This document shows, piece after piece, positions 47,101 to 62,100 of a stretch of DNA of 64,000 nt (position 1 is its first letter; the number at the start of each line of letters is the position of its first letter). The DNA is from Phytoseiulus persimilis. Its lineage: Eukaryota > Arthropoda > Arachnida > Mesostigmata > Phytoseiidae. The stretch is taken from contig CM075104.1 in the NCBI GenBank assembly GCA_037576195.1, positions 2,362,775-2,426,774 on the forward strand, in the 5' to 3' direction. The notes beneath the pieces were generated by a model. That model was not told the origin of the DNA and did not search any database. It was given only the letters and a program-made list of their open reading frames with translations. Made by a program: the position numbers and the translations under genes.

Positions 47101-50100
47101 TAAACCTTTTCGCTGTTGCTTTTACGGCCGACGAGGGAAGCCTCGAATCCGGATGGACGGGAAGGAGGGCTATCGCGTCCGCGCGCGAGCTTCCTTCCAG
47201 CTGTTATCTGCCAAATTACACCGCTTCGTGATTCGATTACACTTTTCACTCAAACTCGCGTGACTCACTGCGGATGAGAACGATACGGAGAGAGACCTCA
47301 TCGAGAAAACGCCCTCGATTGGCTCGTGATAGAAATGGAAGCCGCTAGTACTAAGTCGACGGAAGCCTTCGGCTCCCCCGACGTCCGTCGGTAGTCGGGG
47401 ACGATGCTTTTCGGCGACGATGTTCTCAAGCGTTTCGTGGTGTTCACGCAGGTACCGAGTGTCGGGAAGGCGAATTCCGCTGTGAGAAAGACGGCACCTG
47501 CATCAATCTGGACTGGCGATGTGACGGTGATACGGATTGTTCAGATGACTCGGACGAACGTCAATGCGGTAAGTTGTTGTTTGGTTCAGTTATATTCAGA
47601 ATAAGAACTCGCACAACGGGCTCACCTCGAACACACCCTTGAATCAGTCGCCTTTTCCGTCTATCTGGTTCCCACGCGGTGCTCGCGGTAATATTTGCGT
47701 TTTCGATAGCTTTCCTCAGTTTTTGTCATGCTTGACGAGCGCCTACTTCGGAGGATGCCAACAACTTTCCGATGGCTTCTGCATCTCGTGCATTCCTACA
47801 CATGCATTTCTGCTGTCGCGAACGGACTTCTCGTGGGCCCCTCCTGTTCCGGGCTTTGACTACGAGCATCCAGAAAAATGCGGAGATCTGACTCGAGTTC
47901 ACACCCAGTTTGTAGAGAATGCCGCCTGGCCAGTAAACGTTTTCTGTCAAGTTTCCTGATAGATCTGCGGCCCGTGTTCCCCCATTGGAGGCTTCCGTCC
48001 ATCATCGGCGCCTCTTTCTGAACGCCTCCTCGAGCCCACGGAATTCTTGCGGAATTCATATGCTGATGAAGTTATACTCATAGCGACTCACGCTTGAAGA
48101 GTCGAGAGCGACACTCGATATTATTGATGTTAGAAATTCTGCGAATTTCACCACTGGGCCCGCGCATCGACGACAAGCGGCCTTCAGGAGATGCGGTGCA
48201 AAGCATTGATGGGAGCTCGTTTCCCTTCAATTCACGGAGGGTGTGATTCCAATCCATCGGCGACAAGGAGTCAGCACTGAAACGTAAAACGCTCTCTGGA
48301 AGCTACGCGAACCAGCAATTTACTCCCCGCGATGCACGAAATTAACGTAGAACCATGCGCTCTTCAAATCCTTCACCCCCTGCGTTTCTCAAAAACAGTC
48401 TGGAACCTGGTCAGTTGTCGAGAACTCTGTTCCGATCTTCGCTGAAAAGACCCCGAATCGGAGAATAAAGCTCTGGGTGAGAAATTTTCGACCTCAATCG
48501 CCTAGAAACTCTATCGCTCGACGATCACTTGTCAGTACATACATACATAAGAACGGTCCTGTAGTTCTTGCATCGATTCAGCGGCTGAACACGGAGGAAC
48601 AGTTCTTCGTCTCCCACTGAATTCTCCGGTGGCTCGTCGGACTCCTCCGGTAGTCAAGGACGGCGAACTCGTTTGAAGACCGCGTTGAGGGAAGTCATTA
48701 GAGCGTCTTCGACCTTGAAGAGATCATTTCTCAAGATAATCAGTTTTGCCTCGAAGCGGTTCTTGACGAGCGTTTCCTGGACTGCGTCTTCGCGGTGTCG
48801 GCCTCCCATTAGATCTCGAACACATTCATCTCCTATGTCTCATCGCTAGCAGAAGTGGTTCGGCATTACTTCTCCTCCACAGTCGTCAGCTACGTGATTT
48901 CAGGCCGTTTGTCCTTGATGTTCCTGGAGAGGTTCACATCACCGTAACTCTTCGTTGCAGAACGACCAGAATGTTCGCTGAATCAGTTCCAATGCAACAA
49001 TGGGCGCTGCATACAGAAGGAGTGGAAATGTGACGGGGATTTCGACTGCCAGGACATGAGCGACGAGCAGAACTGTGGTGAGCAACTGGTCACAAGCATG
49101 AGGGATCTTACGCACGGCGAATCCCCCCTAGGTGGCGAAAACTCTTCTGGACAGGCTCGATGTCCCTCGTAAAGGCTGCCGATCAGCGGTTTGGATATCG
49201 ATAATTATTCGGGAACGGGGCGAGAACATTCCGCGTCTGCCGATCCGTTGGACAGCTCACCGCAACGCATTTCTTGAACGGCTAGATTCCCGATCCCGAG
49301 TCCTGAAACAAAAGGACCTATAAGAAGATTGTTGAGCAAAGTAACAACAGGTGATTTCGCTGTATACGTGGCGAGGAGCAACGGACTCGGGGCGGCTCAG
49401 ACAAATCCCTGTTAAGTGGCAATCTTTCAACGCCCAACCGCCGATCGCAATTACTTCGTGTCTCGTCCCTCGAGGTCGGAGCCGCGAACGGATCGTTAGC
49501 AAGATGTCATCACACGAAGTATGTCGAAAGCAACCTCCGTTCAGTGACCACCGGTCGCATCGTTACAAAAGAGCCTCATAACACCACGAGGGAACATCGC
49601 GGAACCATAATGATTTGGTGGGGACAGTAATTGATAGCAGGTGTACCGAGAGAGCACACAAATACACTGAAACTTTATCCTTGGTGGTCGTTCCTCGAGC
49701 TGAGCAACTTGGAACCAGCATCGACTCTTTCTGGGTGATCCCATCATGCCTTAAAAATTTGGGTAACACGATCACACGCGTGCTTGCCCGTTTCGTCCGC
49801 TCCGAAACCTCCTCTGGGCGCTTAGATTGGGAACCTCCCACGCTCAGCAGGATCATTCTAAGGAATTATCGATATGGGAATTACTCTCGTTATAGTTCTC
49901 TCGACCATCCGATTCTGAGGATTGAATGGTGTAAAAGCGGCTCAGAGTTCTCCTGTTCCCCGGAGGAACTCTGACGGAGAGTGGGAGCGAGGCATCGAGA
50001 CTCTCGTGCGACGCATCAATCCACAGCCATCTATACTTAAGGGGAGGGAGATGCACAAAGCCAACTTTTGCTGCGAAGGATTTCACATCAGGCTTGGATA

Positions 50101-53100
50101 ACACATCTATCTGACGGCTTTTGGGGCGTATTTTAAAGCATGTCACTCGATTCTGAAGGTTACATCGGCTGCACCGGAGGCCAGTTCCGATGTTTGGATG
50201 GCACATGCATATCAGAAAAAAACGTTTGTGACGGAGAGCCGCACTGCCCGGATCGTTCAGATGAATCAGCTAACACTACCTGCCGTGAGTACGGTTGGAA
50301 ACGCACGCTCTTAAAGGTTCCTCGGTGTATATTCCTCTCCGGCGAAGGTAAAAACACACACACTGTCTGAAAACTGAGATGGGTCCGAGGAACTTTGGAC
50401 GCCAATCTTGCTTGCCTTGTCCGCATTACGTTTGGCCCGATTTGAAGATTTAAGGAATTTGAGTCCTCTCCTCGTTTTGACAATAAAGATCATCCGTTTC
50501 CTCTTCCCTCGTATTCAGCGTATCCCAGCTATCTATCGAGGCTCGACGAACCCGACGATAAGCCACGGCGGAAGCCGCTGCATGTACCGAGTTATGTCCG
50601 CCGACGAGTTCGCTGTCTAATGACCGCCTTCGGTCGCATCCACAGTTTTTAGGCTGCCTTGAAGAGTAGCTCCATTGACAGAAGCTCATTGTAGCGGCAA
50701 GCTGAAACAATGCGGCCCTAACGACAAGAGTAAACATTCTGTATAACGCGTTTGCATGTGTGAGGGTTTTTCTGTCTGCACTCAATGCTTTCTCGACGGC
50801 TCCGTCGGTTTTCCGCTCTGTTGGCTGGCTGGCTGGAAGGCTCACTGACTGAACCCGGTTTGACCACTGGCAAACAAACCTCAATCCTCCTCTGATACCA
50901 CTCCCAGCTTCGTATTGTTGGTCGTGATTCAGCACCTCAGTGTACCAAACAAGGGAGTCAACAAGAGCTGCTGTTTGCCGGAGCAACTGATTCTTCCTCT
51001 CGTTGTGTGTTCTTTCGCTTTGAACGTGCTCAGAAAATCTCAACCGTCGAGCCGTGACGGAACAACTCGACGGATTTCGTTAGCTGCGAGCCGGGACGCT
51101 ACAGAAATCCTCCGGCCAACGGTCTCTGTCGATGCTATTCTTATGCAAGCTCTGAATTCCTCCTCAGGAAGCACAAAGCCCTGTCGTGAAGAGAATGTCC
51201 CGTGCCAACACCAGTGCATAGCAACGGCCACCGGGCACCGGTGCGCCTGTCGCGAGGGCTACCAGCTCGCCGGGGACTTGCGGTCGTGTCTCGGTAAGTT
51301 GCTGAGAACAGCCACACGAATTGATTATGCTCATCTGCAGTCGGACGCGCGTCGCCCGGAGCCACGCGCGGAAGAGCCGTAGTCGGGAAAGCCAAAGTTG
51401 GTATCGCCGGAGCGGATGAGGGATGCCGAGTTGGAACGGCGTCCTTGCCTATGCAGATAATTCGGTGGGAGGGGAGGGCGCAAGAAAAATGCGCTAAGTG
51501 CTCTTGCTGGCTGTCAGAAGCGGGAAGCGACCCGAACGCTGCCTGCCATCGTCGAGCGTGTCGAGCCCCCACCAACACCACGAAGCAAGCTGGTGAAGGT
51601 CAGAGTCGACCGCGTCGCTGTCAGTCCGAAAGCTAGGGTATTACCACACCACCGTATACTTCCCCGGTATTGGAGCTCACCTCTTTGAATTCAGCGCGAG
51701 CATCTCGTGGCTCATCGCCACCATGTGAGGCCGACTCCCTCCCTGCCTCGAACATAGTTTCCTGCAGTCGCCAGATAAGGATATTCCCAGGGATCCGCTC
51801 ACGCAGCTGCGTCGTTCCGACGAGGAATCCCGCAGGAGGACAGAGCGTGTTCAGCTCGCATGTTGTGCATTGCCGACTTAGGCTCAAGCCTGCGACGACT
51901 ATGAAAGCTCTTCTAACTTTCGTCTTACCCCTCCCTCTCTCCGCGTCGTCTCCGGATCCGACTCATCGTCCGCTCAGACATCGACGAGTGTCGAATCCTG
52001 GGAATGTGCAGTCACGAATGCACCAACACAGTTCCCGGCTACCAATGTACTTGTAGTAAAGGTTATAAGCTGCGGGACGATCATCGCCACTGCAAAGCGC
52101 AAGGTCCAGAGGTAAGTTCGTTTGCGAGCGAGCGCATGGTTCCGGCGCAGGGATTGGCAGGCTTCTCAAGCGACCTCATTCAAGCAGTTCCCAAGGAGTC
52201 AAAGCCCAGATCAGATCCCTGCAGATAGAGACGAAGCTCGTGGTGATAGAACAAGTGCAAGTGATACAGAGTGGCAGAGGAGCCCAAGGATACGGGCTGG
52301 CGGGTGAGCCCCCGTCTCCCCGCTCGCCGGCTCGAAAGTGTCTGCACCTAGATAAATAAACGGCATGCGTCTCCGTCACTGTAGGGCTCTTCTCAGATCT
52401 GGCTCTTGCAGGCTTTCATACTGTTTGCTCACTGCACTGACATCCGACGCTTGAAATCGGACCGAACAGGCTATAGCATCGTTTTATCCAAGTTCCAAAA
52501 CGTGGTGGCCCTCGACTTCATCTACCATCTGAACTTGCTCATATGGTCGGATATCGGCCAGAAAACCATTCAAAGTTACGTCATAAATCAAACGCTCCCC
52601 CTAAACGTTGAACCGAAAGTCACCACCCTGATATCGAGGGCTGTCCCCAACGCTGGAGGGTTGGCCGCCGACTGGCTTTCTAACAGGTGAGCCCAACTTT
52701 CGCCTTCGTCGGAGCCATTCCGGGCCAGCGAGAGTTCTACTCCGAGCGCACAGGTCACTGTAAGTCGTTCTCTTTGTGCTCCAGGATATATTGGACCGAC
52801 TCGAAGACCGCTCGAATCGAGAGCGCTTCCGCGTTGACGGGTCTGGACAGAAAGGTCCTCGTCTACTTGAACATCCAGAAGCCCCGAGGAATCGCTGTGC
52901 ACCCTCATTCCTCGTAAGTGCTCCAAAAGTTGCGTCCCGCGAGGTGTCTCGGCATTTCCGTATTGTTCGACCTCTGTTGGATACGCGGCTCGGAGATATT
53001 CTCTCTGCCCGATGTAGGAGAGGCTTTTTCCTCCTTCTGAGATTGGATGGGGTCTTCCCACGCCAAGGTCGAGTTGGTTTTTTTTTTTTTTCAACTTCCT

Positions 53101-56100
53101 CTCGTTGAGGGGCTTGCGCCGCTGTCGAGATCTTTATCAGCGACAAGGAAGGGGAGAAGAGTTCCGTCCACTCCGTGCCGCGCGGAACCGACGGACTCTC
53201 TTTCCGCCGTCTGCCGCGAATAGTTTTTCTTGTTTACGGCGAACTTGAGAGAGAGAGTGGAACAAATGTTCAAGACTGTCAACGCCGTCCGTCGGCCTGT
53301 TACCAACGTCGTACACATCGCTCAGTATTTTCTGTCAATCCCGCAGGATGGTGTTCTGGACCGACTGGGGGGATCAGCCCCGAATCGAACGGATCTTCAT
53401 GGACGGCTCTGATCGGAGAACTCTGTTCAATAGTTCACTGTTCTGGCCGAATGGAATCACCGTCGATTACCCCACGAACTCCATCTACTGGTCCGATGGC
53501 AAACTGAACACCCTCGAGTGCGCCACGATAGACGGTCTCGATCGGCGCAAAGTCGTTGAAAAGGGACTCCCGCATCCTTTTTCAGTGACTGTCTTTGAAG
53601 ACAACCTGCTTTGGACGGATTGGATGAGCAAATGTGAGTGATTCTTCCCATCGACTACATTTCCCGAGGGCTCGATGCTGCGTGGAGCGACCGGGAAGCC
53701 GCTCAGTCCGTGACAATTCCAAGCGATCCATCGCTCTCTACGTTCTTGTTTCGCGTCATTTTTCCATTGGAATGAAAAGTTCGAGTCGTTCCCGGGGGGA
53801 TACTCGGATCCTGACCGCATTTCAGTGTTCAGTGTGCGGAGGGTATGGGTGAACAGTGCTCACATTTAGAAACGTGTTCTCTTTTCTGTGATCTCTCAGC
53901 CCGCAGATCCGCTCGACGATGTCGTGTTTGATGATTAATGGAGCTTCGAGCGGAAATCCATTTGCAGCATAAAATGCGTTTAAGGAGATTGGGTTGTGTT
54001 CCGGGCGTGCTAGTGGCCGCCTGGTCCGCATAATTCTCTCGGTGGCATCGAATGAAAAACAACGCTTTGTGTTTTTTTCTGCGGGGCGGGTACTTCAAGT
54101 CATACGAACAGCCGACTCGAATGTAACATAGCCATGCTCGACCATGTGTTGGGATGTCGAGAGACAAAACGAACTCCGAGAGGGACACAGCGAGCACCGT
54201 TTGCAGCTTGTGTCGAATCTGAAGCGAAAGTGCTCTCGGTGTGATCGTGTCCGGATGGGATGGATGTTTTGGATGCGAGTATTCTTCCCCCGTTTTCTGT
54301 CGGGGGTCGCATGCTTCAAATCTCCTGAAGAGCTGCGTCGATGAAAGAAAATGGTGTGCTTCAAATCGTGTGCTCCAAGTCGTGTGCAAGATGGCGTCCG
54401 TCACAGCAATGACTTCGGGGGTGTGGGCTCTGAGACCATTGATGTCGCCTGGAGCGAGTCCGCCATCTTGGATTGCGCGAAGTAGGTGGCGTAACCAAAC
54501 CTTCCTCGCAGCCCGAGCTCAGCGATTTCATTCCGCCACAATGCAGTCCAGAAGCGACAACGAGGCGCGATTCTCGAATCGAGACGATTCCGAGCTGGGT
54601 GCGGAAGACCCGAGGAAGCTCCGGATGCGATGCGGGTGAACGAGATTTGCGAAAGTTGAAGATTTCAGCTCAAGCTAAGGCGATTACCAACAGTTCGGGT
54701 TCTCTATCTCAAGATTTCCGCGGGCGGAATCGTGTACCTAGCTGGAATGACAGCGGAAAATAGAAGCCAAAGCAAACAAGCTTCCTCTTCAACAACACAG
54801 CAACCTCCTGTTCTCCTTCCAGCTGTGCACCGCTGCAACAAATTCGGCCAAGAATCCGGTAAGCAGACGGAGGTGCTCGTCGCCAACCTCAGCTACCCGA
54901 TGGATATCAAAATGGTTCACCCACTCCGTCAGCCGCCTGGTGAAAACCCGTGTTCGAACGCGAGTTGTTCGCATCTGTGCTTTTCAAACCTGAAAACGTT
55001 CACGTGTGCCTGTCCCGATGGCCTCACCCTGCTCGCCGACAACAGAACTTGCTCAGAATGTGAGAACTACTGAGATGCGTTGATCGCTTCCTTCCAATAT
55101 TACTTTGAAAAACACTCGATCAATCGTGAGAGCAATTCTCGATCTTCCGCTGAAACAGGGCCCGAGGATGCGATCATTTTCTCGATTCGTGGAGATATTC
55201 GGAGAATGTGCATCCACTGCTCAAACTCCATCGACGTACCCATTCCCATCGATTATCGGATGGAAGGTGTCATGAAGAATGCCTCGAGTGCCATGGCGTT
55301 GGAATTCGACCACACTTCGGGGTCGATATTCTGGACTGACCGAACCAACCAAGCCATCTGGACGTCGTTCTGGGATGGCACCAACCAAAAGGTGAGCGAC
55401 CCTGAAAGCAACAGCAGTTCGGTCGTCAGAGCTCGCTTTCTGGAAATGTTCGAGTGGTGTGTGGAGGAACTGGCGCCGTTTCCCTAATTTTGCCGTTAAT
55501 TTTGGCGGCGCAGCGTCGGCGCGAGCTCTTGACTGGAGGTCGCATCGTTCCGATTGCGGGTGTTAGAAACAGACGAGCCGCTTCAAGAGCGGCAGCAGCT
55601 GTTGGGAACAGTTTTCTCAAGTGCAATAAATGTTTACAGATGGTGGCGCAGGCGAACGCGGCCGACCTTGCATTCGACTGGATCAACCGAAAGCTGTACT
55701 GGACAGACGCCATGAACGCGAGAATCGAAGTTTGCCACATCGATGGCTCGTTGCGCTCCCTGCTCCATTGGAACTCGCTGTACAAGCCTCGAGGAATCGT
55801 TGTGGATCCCCCTCGTGGGTGAGTTCTCTCCCCTCAGATGTTTTGCCCGTCGTTTATCCCGCTTTTCTTTCGTGGCCGTCGCTTGTCGCCTTCTCACAAC
55901 GCGGCCTGATGTTCTCGAGGGAAAGATTTTCGATGGAGCTCGCCTTCTCAAACTGTGACACATTGAAGTTTCCTCTACTGGACGGATTGGGGAGACGTTC
56001 CGAAGATCGAGAGGTCGACCATGGCCGGTAGCGCTCGGACCGTTCTCGTTCCGAATGGTCTCAAGTGGCCCAACGCTCTCGCCATCGACCATGGTTCAGA

Positions 56101-59100
56101 AACGCTTTACTGGACGGACGCCAATATGAAACTGATCGAGATGCTTCATCTGGAGTCGGTAGGTTCCTTGGAGACAGGTTTCCTTATTCCCGACAGCTGG
56201 CGAGGAACATGGCTGTCAGAGTTCAAAATATTGGCAAAGGAAACCAGGTTGGATCGAGGTCGGTTTCGCTCTTTTTGGTTCCGCAGTCGACGCAGCACCA
56301 TACAGAGATCATCGTCGAGATATCCGCCCACCCATGATGGATGTGTTTTGGCTTCCGAATAGAACCAGAGGTGCTCTCTAAACCAGCGTGACATCGACTG
56401 GGCTGATCCCGTGAAAGTCGACTATCGAGTCGGATTCAGTCCTAGGCCCAGCACGCCGAACACGCGAATGGGACAGAGTGAGCCGGAAGCACTCTTGGCG
56501 TTTTGCTGGTCGTCAATTGTTCTGTGCTCCCCGTGTGGGGACAGCGTCAAGAGGGGGAAGTCTTCTGGAAAATGAATCAGTGCGGTCCGCTGACTGCTCG
56601 AATTACCATGAATTTAAAGTTGGAACTTTGTCTCGAAGTTCGCAGGCTGTTGACGAGACCATGTTTCGGTTTTCGGAATATTTCGGCGAATGTCAACTGA
56701 GAAGCCCCCGACCTTGATCTGAGTTCGGACGCTCGACCACCTCCCCCACGGCTTTGGCGCGACTCGCGCATGCTTCGATTCCGTTATAACAACGCTCCAA
56801 GACGAACTCGACGATTTGTTTCTCGAGCCCTGGCTTTCTCTGCGCTTGATCCCGTTTGCACAACGACGTTTCTGCGTCCCCGTTCGTCCGCCTCCGTCCG
56901 TTTTTGACAAACGTCGGATCTTCATCGGATATGGAGGATTGCCATCCGGCTCTGACTCCAGTTTTCTGCTGGACGGAAATGAATGATTCACATTGCTGCG
57001 ACCCTCATGATTCGCTGTGAGATTCCTACTCGCATACTGAACGACGGTGTAAACCCCCAGCCACCACCCTCCTTGGGAGGCCTTTCGAGGAGCGATAGCG
57101 TTCAAGAGACTATAGAGCCTCGAAATGAGATTTCGTGTGCGGGTCGGCATCAAGAATCCCCGACGACGACGAGACAGCGGGAACTCTTATTCGAGTGTAG
57201 AGTCGCACGACGAAGAATCGTCTACATATACCCCTCCCTCAACCTCGCTGCTTCGGTGAAAATTCACGAAGATTTGGATCCCGGGAGATTGTGAGTGGGC
57301 TCCGGTTCGAACTCTGCGGAAAAGGGGGAAGGAAAAGAGCCCATCTCCATCCAGGTCGAATATGAGCACCCAAAGCGGATTCATGTACGTGTTCGAGTTC
57401 CTGTCTTTGACGAGATGACCCTCCTCCGAGGACGGGTTCCAGCATCACCATCAACGTCGTCGTCTCCGTCATCAGCTTCGGTCCTCTCGTTTATCTCGTT
57501 TTCCTTCTCTCCCTTCTTGGCTCCTCAGGCGGCAACCAAGCCCGTGGGGTCCTTCATACGTCGAGTGCATTTCCTCAGTTTTTCTTTCCTCACGTTTCGG
57601 GACGGCCGACGAGCACTCTACGTTCAGATTATTTGGCGGGCAAAGAAAACGTTGGCTTCTCGAGGATTAGAGAAGCTCTCGTAAGAAGGTTAAATGCTTC
57701 GCGCTCCCGGATGTTTGCCGAAAGCTTCTCCGAGCCATAACCAGATTATTGCCGAATCAGACTCGGTGCTCTCCCATAATGGAAATAGGCCTTGGCAGCG
57801 TCCTAAGGAGTGAGGGGTGGCGGCACGACGAGGATGACGGCGCTTGCAACATCGCGAAAAAAGATCAAGGCCGACCCGCGACTTCCCTGATCACACTGCA
57901 TTCGCCCGTCACGAAACTGGATTTGAACAAGGATCTCTGGAGGCAACTTAGGCGAAGCCACCACACGCGACCCCCATTCGATACATCAAGGAACGCTCCG
58001 GGTTCCCGGTTATGCTACGAGTCTGACGTGGAGGGCGTCACTGGCAAGTGTGGCAGGATCAGGTCAGTCACTGGACAGTGCCAAGATCAGAGTCGTTTTC
58101 TCTGCGGGATTTTAAAATAGTTCGACAGGGCTCCGGTAGAAAGATGGCTTCTCGACTCCAAGTTCGAGCCCGATACATCTCTCTCCCCTCTCTCTCTCTC
58201 TCCCCCTCCCAAACGAACTCCATTTTGAGGTGTTCAAGTAGCCAGCACTGTCTCGTTCCGGGGACAGCGGCCCTTCCCCTCCACTTTCAGCACCGTAATT
58301 GCATTGGATTGTTTGAAAAATCTGTCAGACCCAGCTCTGAAGGTCGGTACGCTCCGCCGGATGTCAACTAATTTCCTTTCGATTCTTCCCCCTCTTCCTC
58401 GTCACACCCCTGATCACTGCAGTGAGGTTTTGCGGCCCGTGCTGCGGGAGTCGTATACACTACGACGAAGAAAACGAAGCCCATGGACGCGGCAATCTTT
58501 TTCCGAATCGCCGAGCACCATTCAATGAACAGAGACCTCACTATAGGGTCGATTTCATATTGATGCTGTGAACGCACGCAGAGATCGTTCGGAAAACTCG
58601 ATTCGGGGCAGGGCAGACCCGAAGACACCGCTGTATTCTGTACCAATCTGAAAATTCGACCGTTACCTCAAGATACTGTTCTGAGTTTCTTGGCCAAGGT
58701 AATCTCGGTTTCCCGATTCGGGCTCCTGTCCGATGTTCGATGAATTTCCCTTACTCACACCTGTGTATGGCATGCAGACCGCGCGAACCAGTCGGCCATC
58801 TTGTTGGAATCCGATCAGCTCCCGCAATACGGTGCGGCGTCCGCCCCGAGATCAGGGTCGACACGCGCGACTTCCACCAAACGTACAGCTGTGCGGCTCT
58901 CCCTCCCTTGTTCGACGAAGTCTGTTCTGGTTTTCTCCCCGAGAAGAGTTTCCTCCGCACTTCACAAACGCACTTGTTTGATGATCGTCTTATTTGCACC
59001 TGGCTCCCCCGTTTTCTCCTCGGTCATTCACCCGTATTTCTGGAGGACAGATCAGCCAGTCCTACCCAGGCTGGGACCGTTCGAGCTGTCCGGTCTGGTC

Positions 59101-62100
59101 GCGGAATCCTCGTCCCTACGGATACTCCTTGTTTACTCGAACGGTGTGGCTGGAGTCTGTCGATTCCTCATGCTCCTTGAAAACTCTGGGACATTTTCAA
59201 TCGAATCCGATTTCTGAAGCCATTGACGGAGGGGTGACGAAATTCTGTCTTCTTCGGGAAAGGAAACAGTCCAAAGCCGAGGGGAAACGGGTTGACTAGA
59301 TCGATCCCCAAGTCTCAGGTATAGATATTCCTGGGCACATATTCAATGGAGGCCCGTGAAAGCTCCCTCTGTCTGGGTCTGGGACTTCTTGGGATCGCGC
59401 AAGTATGCCTCGCTTGAATATTCCATCAATTTCAACGGCATCCCAAGATCGCGGGGCTTCTGGGACGACAGTTCACCCAAACATTCTTGGAGCTTCCCTC
59501 GCCATCGGATCCGATTCGCTCCGATAGCTCGATCAAAACAGATTCAACGCTGATCGAAGTCAGAGTCTCCGAGTTTCAGTCGGAGTTTCGAGTTTCAGTC
59601 CTTGAAGCCCCGAAGCTGCATGTTGGATCGGCGGGTGTTATTTCCATTCTCGACTCATGAAGTTTCGAGCTACTGTTTTGAAGCAATATCCATCGATCAA
59701 TTAATTAATGATGAGGGGATTGGCGGGAAAATCGATCAATAATGCTCAGGAGTACAGGCTCCACATATGGTCCCCGGTGTGGGACAGGCCGTGCTGGCCT
59801 CCAGCGGGAATCAACTCCTCAGGAGCAAATATCTGCGATAGTATGGCATGGTGGCGAATCCGCTGATAGCGAGAACCCTGTGGGAATACGAAGGGACTCT
59901 TGAGAAATGAAGCCGGAGAGCACCGTCGTAACTGAGACTCCGGCGGATTCCGCAGTTGCCATGCGACTCGCGCAAGGAGACGACCTGGCCTAATGTTAGC
60001 AACCGGAACAGATCGGATCGCAATAACTTTCCTTCTGGGTAAGCAAATGCCTATAATTTCCTGGTTGCACTCGGCAAGTTCCGAGAGTGCGACGGGCAGC
60101 AGATCCGATAGCTTTGTTGCCGTGCGTGCTTCGCGCTTATTTCAATAATTGGAGAGAACGGCACACTTGGCGCACTGGAGGCCTCAGCGTGCGTCTCGCG
60201 CGAGAGATCCAATGTGTTTGCCTCGTTGAAACAATCACAAAGCGGTTTGGTCATCGAAGAGTGGTCTGGGGGCACTCTCCGTGCCTTGACATGCGGAAGA
60301 AGATTGTTGGCATCGGTGCAGCTCGATTTAGCTTACTTCCGTGTTTAATGCCACCTCAACCCTCGCGAAGATCCGTCAAGCAATCGGCCGAAACGGGAAG
60401 GCCATGCCGTCGAGGCAATGCATTCATTCAACTCCAACGGCTACAATCTCGACCGTCGCCATCGGTGTGCATACGCTTGTCGCTTATCAGCCGATTCCTT
60501 GTGAACGCCTTGCATGTAATGAGCTACTTGGAGTCATAATGGAAGACGAGCGGGAGTAGACGAGCCATGAAGAAGGGCCGGCCCCGAACGAGGGGCAACG
60601 GTGAAAGAAACATGAGTGGAGAGTGTACGCCGTTGGCCCAATTTGAATTGCATGAACGAATGCACGCTCGCATACACTGCGTCCCAGAAACGACGCTCGC
60701 CACCGCCCAAGCAGCCTGTGCTTATGTCAGTTAGCGGAAGAAGATCGTTCAGCGAGTGTAGACGCGATGAATTCTGACGTTACGCAAATGACATCCAGGC
60801 GTTCTCGGCGAGTGCGTAAAAATATCGAATATTGTTTTCCTCTCCCGCGTCAGCATTATCATACTGACAGCATGTGACAATCATGTAGGTATTAGAGCAT
60901 GAGAGCCGCGCGGGAACGTGCGACGACTTTCCGCCCAAATGGAACACCGCGATGATCGTTATACGAATGGAGGGCTCAGCGAGGATGGTAACGCCGGTAC
61001 GGCGCGACGTGCAATCCGGGAAGCGGTTGGGTTTGCCTGCTGGCTGATTCGTCGCAGAGCCGGGCACTTACCGACTCGGCTGGTCTAGGTGTGACAACGG
61101 CAGCCATCTTATCCTGCGAACAGGACTGGAAGGCTTCGGTTCGCCGACCATCGCGTGCCAGGAGCATTGTTCACTGGCCTTCGGTAGTAATAGCAGCATT
61201 GTCTGGTCATTTCCAATCGACAATAGACACAATCGGACAATTCGCCAGCGGGAGTGGCAAGTGTTCTTGTCAGAAGGACTTTTCCACTGACGTTCGTTGC
61301 CCCAGCCCACTTTCAAAACGCCACAAAACGCGGAATAGAGCGGAGCAAGCGCCCACGAGTATATTGATTCAAGATCATCGAGCGATCCCCGTTTCCTCGG
61401 GCCGGGTGAAGGCTGGCACCGGCTGAACTCTGAGAGGAAAGACGGCGATCCGCACATTTCGGGCGGATTTCGAAGTTATTACCGGGCGACCTGACTCGTT
61501 TGTGAGCAACACTTCACTGCCATCCTGACTTGATCTCTTGATTCATGTGTGGACTAACTAACAGAAGAGTTTACCGTCCGCAGATGACACGTCGAGTGCT
61601 GCTACAAAAAGAAATGCCCAATCCTTTCGGGTTATACTTTCACGAGGGCAGAATTTTTTGGAGCGATTACGAGAAACACACAATTCAGTCAGCTAACGCC
61701 CAGACTGGATCTGATCGTCGTCTCGTGAGAGAGAAGCTCGAAGGCGTCAACAATATAATGATTTACCACAAACAGCGACCTGAAGGTGAGTGGACTGTTT
61801 ACCGGCTGTATTCCGACATCGATATGAAAACAGGACGTATCGTCATCAGGACGGGAAGACGTAGTCCCCCGGGAGGATTTACTGAAACGGGTCACGAAAC
61901 TATCATCCCAGCCTGGTGAAAAATCTAGCTCTACGCTGAAGTCGCATGTTCCCTCTTCTTGGAACCACTTTTCTTCCGCAGTGCCAAACCCATGTGCCTT
62001 AAACAAGTGTGAATGTAGTCACTTGTGCCTTTTGTCCTCTGGAAAACCAGACGGATGCGAGTGCGCATGTCCGACTGGTTCGACCTTACTCAACGACACG

